Source: Colwellia sp. TT2012 | GTDB taxonomy: Bacteria; Pseudomonadota; Gammaproteobacteria; Enterobacterales; Alteromonadaceae | DNA: 64,000 nucleotides | Direction of reading: 5' to 3' | Assembly (NCBI RefSeq): GCF_001440345.1 | Contig: NZ_LJYX01000006.1 | Coordinates: 310,001 to 374,000, forward strand | Shown: piece by piece, positions 56,632 to 64,000 of the stretch | How the letters are laid out: each line of letters starts with the position of its first letter | How positions within the stretch are numbered: position 1 is the stretch's first letter | Translations under genes and position numbers: made by a program | Notes under the pieces: model-generated | Told to the model about the DNA's origin: nothing | What the model saw: the letters and a program-made list of their open reading frames with translations, nothing else | Databases searched by the model: none

Positions 56632-57609
56632 ATGAAAGCAATGATCATTAAAGAAATCGGTAGCACTGACGTTTTCCAACTTGTCGAAAAAGCAAAACCA
56701 GTAGTTAAGCCAGGTCATATGGTAGTTGCAGTGAAAGCAACAAGTGTCAATCCCATTGATACTATGTTGCGTTCAATAGAACTACCTTGGTCAACAAACT
56801 TACCTGAAGTATTACACGGTGATGTTGCCGGTATTGTTATTGAAGTGGCTGCAGACGTAAGCAACTTTAAAGTTGGCGACGAAGTTTACGGCATGGCTGG
56901 CGGTATTAATGGTGTTGATGGAGCCTTAGCTGAATTTATGTTGGTTGATACCCGTTTAATGGCGATGAAGCCTAAAACACTAACGATGAAACAAGCGGCG
57001 GCCCTGCCATTGGTAGCAATCACTGCTTATGAAGCACTGGTACAAAAAATGAATGTGCAAGAGGGTGACAAGGTACTTATTCATGGCGCTACCGGTGGCG
57101 TTGGTCATATTGCCATTCAATTGGCGAAAGTGCTGGGTGCCACTGTAACTGCTACTTATGCTCCTGCTAATGAAGCGCTAGCAAAAACACTGGGGGCCGA
57201 TAACTTAGTTGATTATGCCACTGAGTCAGTTGCAGACTATGTGCAAGCATATACTGATGGTGCAGGTTTTGACAAAATATTCGATACCGTTGCCGGTGAT
57301 AATATTGAAAAATCATTTGCCGCAGCTAAGTTCAATGGTCATGTGGCAACAATTTTACCCATTGTCGATCCATTACCAATCGCCCTTAAAAGTTTGTCAT
57401 TCCATAGTGTGCTGACGCTTATTCCACTATATCACGGCATTAACCAGGCATCACATGGTCGCATCCTTACAGAAATTGCTGAACTTGTTGATGCCGGTAA
57501 AATCACCCCTATTATCGATGAAAGTAACTTCTCAATTTGGCAGGTAGCTAAAGCACACGACCACCTAGCATCAGGTAACGCGGTAGGAAAAATCACTCTT
57601 ACAGTATAA
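56632..57609 (+). CDS. NADPH:quinone reductase-like zinc-free MDR oxidoreductase
   Basis: 325 residues of the medium-chain dehydrogenase/reductase family: MVVAVKATSVNPIDTMLRS in the catalytic domain, VLHGDVAGIVIEVAADVSNF, and the nucleotide-binding VLIHGATGGVGHIAIQLAKV. Zinc-ligand cysteines are absent, as in quinone reductase-like enzymes. It would reduce quinones or alpha,beta-unsaturated carbonyls with NAD(P)H. It is divergent from a LysR gene and ends at a strong terminator. Confidence 0.92.
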   Translation: MKAMIIKEIGSTDVFQLVEKAKPVVKPGHMVVAVKATSVNPIDTMLRSIELPWSTNLPEVLHGDVAGIVIEVAADVSNFKVGDEVYGMAGGINGVDGALAEFMLVDTRLMAMKPKTLTMKQAAALPLVAITAYEALVQKMNVQEGDKVLIHGATGGVGHIAIQLAKVLGATVTATYAPANEALAKTLGADNLVDYATESVADYVQAYTDGAGFDKIFDTVAGDNIEKSFAAAKFNGHVATILPIVDPLPIALKSLSFHSVLTLIPLYHGINQASHGRILTEIAELVDAGKITPIIDESNFSIWQVAKAHDHLASGNAVGKITLTV

Positions 57610-57632
57610 GTTTCTACTGATCTTAACTGAAC

Positions 57633-57667
57633 AAAAGGGTGCTAATGATTCATTAGCACCCTTTTTA
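57633..57667 (+). terminator. Terminator after the oxidoreductase
   Basis: A perfect 15-base stem (57633-57647 with 57651-57665), loop ATT, followed by T bases. Symmetric composition allows some activity in both directions. Confidence 0.95.
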
Positions 57668-57802
57668 TTTATATCAATTTAATTAACTAATGCTTAACTG
57701 TAATAAGAATAAATTTTCAAGAACAAGACGCTTGATTGAGCAATAGCTGGCTATTGGGATTGAAGCACGATGTTATTGGCTATTTAGGCCATTTAAATAA
57801 TT

Positions 57803-60307
<2,505 letters not shown>

Positions 60308-60539
60308 TTACTATGGCAAATGGAGCAATAAACTATTTCGATTGGAATTAGTCACGGACAAGTGGAATTAGATAAGCGTACTATGAAGTAAGCTTGGTAT
60401 ATTGTATATCCTTTTGTTTTTAGTCACGGGAGCACTTTTTAAAATGAAAATGCAACGTTAAAAATTAAAGGGCTATAAAAAGAAAATACCTGCAAAACAG
60501 GGGATGCCTTACAGGTGGAACGATATAAGTACGCTAAAA

Positions 60540-61871
60540 CTAACGGCTTACCTTGATACGCTCTATTAATGACTCTGGCTGCTCAGAGGACTCACTCATA
60601 ACAAAGTCTAATTGCACCAATAAGTTTTTATGCACCTTATCGGTTGCTTTATAGCGCCACTGTTTTAACGCAGTAACTGCCGATTTATCAAAGGTGTAAG
60701 CGGGCTTGCCATTAATCACTTCGACATGACTTACTGAGCCGTCAGCCTCGACATCAAACTTTAAGACCACAGAGCCTTCGGTGCCCGCTCTAGCTGCTGA
60801 AACTGGATACTTAGGCTCTATTCTGTGGGTAGGGGATAGGCCAATGACAACTTTATTTGAGCTAACCTTATTACTTTCATCTTGGTGCAATTGATGACCC
60901 GCATAACTAACGCCTGCCAGTAATGAACTTGATACTAGAGTAAGCAAGCTTAATTTAACTACCTTAGTGATGGTGCTCTTTGTTGAGAAGCCTTTTGACA
61001 TCTGCCTTATTTGTGCTATTCGATTAAACATAAAATGTTGTTCTCCGTTTTGCTTGAAACTGAGTAAGGTAAAAGCGTTAGGCGGTGACGTTTCCGCCGC
61101 TAATACCAGTGCTTTACAGTATTGGATCCTGGATTGGGTATGTTTTTTCGCCAAAACAACTTGGTCACAGGAATGCTCTTGATCTTGGCGAAATGCCGCA
61201 TAAGCACGCCAAGCTAGCGGATTGAACCAGAATAGCGCTAAGAGCATAAGCGCTAGCTGATTCGTCCACATATGGTGCTGAGAAAAATGACACACTTCAT
61301 GACTGATGATCAGTTGTTGCTGCTCAGTGGTGTAAAGTGCGGCAAAGTCTTCAGGAATAACTAAGATTTGTTTGAATAAACCGATAAGTATTGGGCTATG
61401 AATATGGCTGCTTTGCGCAAGCATTAACTTATTTTCGCCACTTTCATTTATTTGTTGTTGATGTTTACTATCTGTTAAAAAATCTAATTTTAACGCTTTT
61501 CGATAGTTATATTGCGTTAAGCCCCAGTAACTAATAAGTAGGGAAAAACCTAACAGCCAAGTGCTAGTGAGCCATAAACCGAGTAGGTTATCCAACGATA
61601 ATTGCTGGCTAATGCTCTGGCTTGGCGAAACTAAGTAACGTTGTATTAAGCTATTTTGTGATTCAAGAGCTGTTAGCTCATTGATACTTAGACCAGTTAA
61701 ATGCTGCCAAGGTAAGGGTATGAAATAAAGCACTAAACTTAGTGGAATAACCAGCCATAAGTTATAAACAGTATTGGCATCGATACTTTTTCTTAACGGC
61801 TGGCGGATAAGCAGCATTAGTGATAATAAAACTGTCAGTGGTAGTAATGAATTAACTAACGCGCTAATCAT
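60540..61871 (-). CDS. BlaR1/MecR1-like M56 metalloprotease with TonB-like C-terminal domain
   Basis: 443 residues. Four membrane segments surround an M56 peptidase domain with ISHEVCHFSQHH (H191-E192, H195) and EHSCDQVVL. After a further helix (VVKLSLLTLVSSSLLAGVSY) lies a TonB C-terminal-like domain (PKYPVSAARAGTEGSVVLKF, then VEVINGKPAYTFDKSAVTAL), in place of the penicillin-binding sensor of true BlaR1. It may sense a periplasmic signal and trigger loss of the BlaI-like repressor encoded just upstream. The starts overlap by 8 bases with the repressor end. Confidence 0.9.
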   Translation of the reverse strand: MISALVNSLLPLTVLLSLMLLIRQPLRKSIDANTVYNLWLVIPLSLVLYFIPLPWQHLTGLSINELTALESQNSLIQRYLVSPSQSISQQLSLDNLLGLWLTSTWLLGFSLLISYWGLTQYNYRKALKLDFLTDSKHQQQINESGENKLMLAQSSHIHSPILIGLFKQILVIPEDFAALYTTEQQQLIISHEVCHFSQHHMWTNQLALMLLALFWFNPLAWRAYAAFRQDQEHSCDQVVLAKKHTQSRIQYCKALVLAAETSPPNAFTLLSFKQNGEQHFMFNRIAQIRQMSKGFSTKSTITKVVKLSLLTLVSSSLLAGVSYAGHQLHQDESNKVSSNKVVIGLSPTHRIEPKYPVSAARAGTEGSVVLKFDVEADGSVSHVEVINGKPAYTFDKSAVTALKQWRYKATDKVHKNLLVQLDFVMSESSEQPESLIERIKVSR

Positions 61872-62274
61872 TATTTTTCTCCCAGTCAGATATCAATGAT
61901 TTTAGTGCGCTAATATCGTCTTTATTAAGCTCGTTTTGCTTAGCAAAGCCAGCGACCAAGGGCGCTAATTTACCGCTGAACATACGCTCAATTAAACTGG
62001 TACTTTCTTTTAAGGTATAGGCTTCACGCTCTAATAAAGGCGAATATAAATAATGACGTTGCTGTTTTTTAAAGCTAATAGCCTGCTTTTTCACTAAACG
62101 GTTTAATAAGGTTTTTACCGTTTTTTCATGCCATTGCTTATCTTGATTTTTATCAACGGTACCATTGTCATTGGCACTGTCATTAAGTTTGGCAATTATA
62201 TCGTTAGCGCTAGCAGGGTGGTTTTGCCACAGTGCTGCTAATACTTCAAATTCGGCATTACTGATTTCAGTCAT
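61864..62274 (-). CDS. BlaI/MecI/CopY-family transcriptional repressor
   Basis: 136 residues with the winged-helix pattern ISNAEFEVLAALWQNHPASA, WHEKTVKTLLNRLVKKQAIS and KQQRHYLYSPLLEREAYTLK. These repressors are cleaved or released when their M56 partner senses a signal. Two TACA-NN-TGTA palindromes, the classical site of this family, lie 46 and 70 bases upstream. It forms an operon with the M56 gene and probably also controls the divergent lipoprotein gene. Confidence 0.93.
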   Translation of the reverse strand: MTEISNAEFEVLAALWQNHPASANDIIAKLNDSANDNGTVDKNQDKQWHEKTVKTLLNRLVKKQAISFKKQQRHYLYSPLLEREAYTLKESTSLIERMFSGKLAPLVAGFAKQNELNKDDISALKSLISDWEKNND

Positions 62275-62320
62275 ATCACTTCCAGTTTTTTTCTAGGTAT
62301 AATTCTAGGTATCGTTAACT

Positions 62321-62366
62321 ATTACAAATGTAATTTATGAGTTAAGATTACACTTGTAATCTTAAC
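62321..62366. promoter_or_regulatory. Two BlaI/CopY-type operators between divergent genes
   Basis: ATTACA-AA-TGTAAT (62321-62334) and a perfect 26-base palindrome with 12-base arms centred on ATTACA-CT-TGTAAT (62341-62366). Centres are 26 bases apart. The core TACANNTGTA is the known CopY/BlaI-type box. They lie in the spacer between the repressor gene and the lipoprotein gene, so both directions can be controlled. Confidence 0.85.
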
Positions 62367-62422
62367 TGTCAATTGTTATTTTTATCTGCGGGTTTCTTAT
62401 TTCATACTAGGCGGTTAATAAA

Positions 62423-63112
62423 ATGAAGATGATAAGTATGGTGTTGATGTGTTTTTTTATTTTGGCGTGTTCTGCAAGCAAAGTACACCTGTATACGCGT
62501 TATTTATCTGCACAGGAAACAGAGGGAATCACTAAAAACCTCGAGGCACATGGTTTTGATGTCATAGCTAATACTCTTGTTTTTCCTGATGATGTTCAGC
62601 AATCCACCTTACTTTATTCTCCATTTGTTGAAGGGGAAAACAGGGTAAATGTTTTAATAGCGACACTCGATAAAATGGGCTGGACTATCGCTAATGTACA
62701 GCTTCTTTTTGCTGGCAATCACTATTACACCAAAAATAGTGTTGGTCTGCTTTTGCTGCCTGATGGCGTGAGACAAAGTGATAAAGTGACCCAGCAAGAT
62801 CTGGTCAATGAATATGAAAGCAAAGGGTGTGATACATGGATAAAACTTAGCCTAAATAGTGATGCTAGTTATCAATTTTTATATTTAAATAAAACTGACC
62901 ATCAAAGTGAGCAGTTAACAGGACGTTGGCAGATCACCAGTTACCCTTATATTGAGCTGACTTCGTCAAATAAAATGTGGCGTTTCTATTATGAAATACA
63001 AAAAAGTACCATTACCGATGTGGTAGGTAAAATAGAACTTATTGAATTAAAACCGGTAGATGAACATTATACCTGGCCGAAATGCAGTTTTGTTTATGGG
63101 CTAAGGATGTAA
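62423..63112 (+). CDS. Lipoprotein under probable BlaI-type control
   Basis: 229 residues with lipoprotein signal MKMISMVLMCFFILACSAS (lipobox ILAC, Cys16). The mature part begins KVHLYTRYLSAQETEGITKN and includes TLLYSPFVEGENRVNVLIAT, LFAGNHYYTKNSVGLLLLPD and a C-terminal WKGR-type beta segment LTGRWQITSYPYIEL. No family recognised. Its start lies 57 bases from the operators, divergent from the repressor-protease operon, so it is a candidate target. A terminator-like palindrome follows. Confidence 0.75.
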   Translation: MKMISMVLMCFFILACSASKVHLYTRYLSAQETEGITKNLEAHGFDVIANTLVFPDDVQQSTLLYSPFVEGENRVNVLIATLDKMGWTIANVQLLFAGNHYYTKNSVGLLLLPDGVRQSDKVTQQDLVNEYESKGCDTWIKLSLNSDASYQFLYLNKTDHQSEQLTGRWQITSYPYIELTSSNKMWRFYYEIQKSTITDVVGKIELIELKPVDEHYTWPKCSFVYGLRM

Positions 63113-63115
63113 TGG

Positions 63116-63148
63116 CGTCAGCGTATTAATTAAGTTAATACGCTGACG
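63116..63148 (+). terminator. Terminator-like palindrome
   Basis: CGTCAGCGTATTAA (63116-63129) pairs perfectly with TTAATACGCTGACG (63135-63148), loop TTAAG. The T run after it is short (TTT), so it may be a weak or bidirectional stop. Confidence 0.7.
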
Positions 63149-63228
63149 TTTGCTTAGCAGAGAGAGTGGTATTAATTCACAGGGATAACAAATGGTTAGC
63201 TTTGATTACAGTATATCTTCTTTGAATA

Positions 63229-63954
63229 TTAATTTAATGGCAGTGCATTCAAACGATGAAATTCAGTTTTCATTTGTGCTTTTGTGCCCATAGCATTGAG
63301 CATTCTTTTACTTGGACAGTTAAGAGGATAATGTGCCATTAATTGACCAATATGTTGTTTGGAAAACGTAGTCATATTGCTTTTATAAATAGCAATCATG
63401 GCGCTAAATACATCTATTTTCCATTGCTCTTTGTATCTATTGGCTATATTCCAAAGTGTTTCCTTTCGTTGGCGAGTTAGGATGCAATCAGCTTTGCTTT
63501 TTTCTTGCCTAATCGTAGGTGTTACTTTAACTGTAGTCCCTGTAGGTACGGCAGTTTTGTTGATTTTAGCGCTTACTGGAGCTTTTAGCTTTGTTGCAGT
63601 GAATGGCGTTAAGCTACTGGAAATATTAATACCTTTAACTCGTCGCCAAGCCCCCATTTCTAATTGATAAACATGGATAACCGCACGACCTGAAACTTTA
63701 CTTGGACCCTTTAGCCTAAGCATGTAGTTATTAATGCGCTGAGAAGATAAAGTTGTTCTCGTTTGCTGATTAGTTAAAATGAACTTCAATGGCAATTGTT
63801 GCCCGTTTTCGACAATATTGAGTTTCACTGAAAGTGCCTGGCTGTTAGCTGACTCAACGTCATGCAAACTGATATATTCTATTTGCGCAAAGCTGTTAAA
63901 AGGAAATAATGTGAAAAAAATAATAGCCAAAGTATTTGTGATGCGAAATTTCAT
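63229..63954 (-). CDS. FimV/LysM-like periplasmic protein
   Basis: 241 residues with signal peptide (LFPFNSFAQIEY). An N-terminal beta-sandwich (residues ~25-130, ANSQALSVKLNIVENGQQLP) and a C-terminal segment RKETLWNIANRYKEQWKIDV, FSAMIAIYKSNMTTFSKQHI match the N-terminal half of FimV, in which a LysM-like module follows a beta domain. FimV works in polar assembly of type IV pili and Type II secretion, anchored to peptidoglycan. This protein lacks the long cytoplasmic half of FimV, so it is a short relative, not the pilus gene itself. Confidence 0.75.
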   Translation of the reverse strand: MKFRITNTLAIIFFTLFPFNSFAQIEYISLHDVESANSQALSVKLNIVENGQQLPLKFILTNQQTRTTLSSQRINNYMLRLKGPSKVSGRAVIHVYQLEMGAWRRVKGINISSSLTPFTATKLKAPVSAKINKTAVPTGTTVKVTPTIRQEKSKADCILTRQRKETLWNIANRYKEQWKIDVFSAMIAIYKSNMTTFSKQHIGQLMAHYPLNCPSKRMLNAMGTKAQMKTEFHRLNALPLN

Positions 63955-64000
63955 TATTTAATTATCACTTTAATTATCATTTTAATTGCCTTTAGATTCA

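Overview
The window reads as a chromosomal segment of an AT-rich marine gammaproteobacterium of the Alteromonadales, most like Colwellia. This rests on the gene set (ssb, the aroQ-accB-accC cluster, dsbD-cutA, fxsA-groES-groEL, epmB divergent from efp, OmpW, GGDEF-EAL and RND efflux genes) and on codon use. It is an inference from protein features, not a database match. No rRNA, tRNA or CRISPR array was found.

Layout. 1-4.0 kb: a partial secreted amidohydrolase, a thioesterase, ssb with a tandem-repeat tail, and an adenine-type purine riboswitch in front of an adenine-deaminase-type gene. 4.3-7.9 kb: a periplasmic binding protein, a DUF4382 lipoprotein, a two-helix-turn-helix protein and a DnaJ-related protein. 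8.4-16.1 kb: an RND efflux operon (lipoprotein adaptor, a 39-residue membrane microprotein, two overlapping RND pumps). 16.2-25.8 kb: a small cysteine-rich protein, accC/accB/aroQ, a three-gene unit (periplasmic binding-like protein, outer-membrane barrel, GGDEF-EAL protein) and dsbD-cutA. 25.9-28.8 kb: fxsA and a sigma-32-type promoter before groES-groEL. 29-31.5 kb: a scarred accessory stretch with a lipoprotein, a frameshifted gene remnant and a yafN-yafO toxin-antitoxin pair whose toxin has an in-frame stop. 31.5-37.2 kb: two small envelope proteins, an MscS-type channel, epmB/efp and an OmpW-like protein.

37.5-47.8 kb is a maltodextrin/alpha-glucoside module: a LacI-type regulator, an MFS sugar transporter, glucokinase, GH31 and GH13 alpha-glucosidases and a secreted GH13 amylase-type enzyme. 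Four copies of a palindrome centred on TACGTA lie in its two promoter regions, so the regulator, its sites and the pathway can be read together. Extracellular or periplasmic enzymes cut dextrins, the transporter imports sugars, cytoplasmic GH13 releases glucose and glucokinase phosphorylates it.

47,809-52,609 is the most unusual segment. It is an AT-rich block bounded by inverted ends that start TGTGGG / TGTGAG and carry several 22-bp repeats, the end architecture of Tn7-like (or Tn5053-like) transposons. It has no transposase of that class. Its cargo is a YceK/YidQ-like lipoprotein fused to repeats resembling the leucine-rich variant type, a second small lipoprotein, and a later-inserted IS4-family element whose transposase is frameshifted.

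52.7-64 kb: an RNA methyltransferase, a cytidylyltransferase-like protein, a membrane-anchored methyltransferase, a LysR regulator with a divergent oxidoreductase, a YgjK-type GH63 glucosidase, a BlaI/BlaR1-like sensor-repressor pair with two strong operators and a divergent lipoprotein gene, and a FimV/LysM-like protein.
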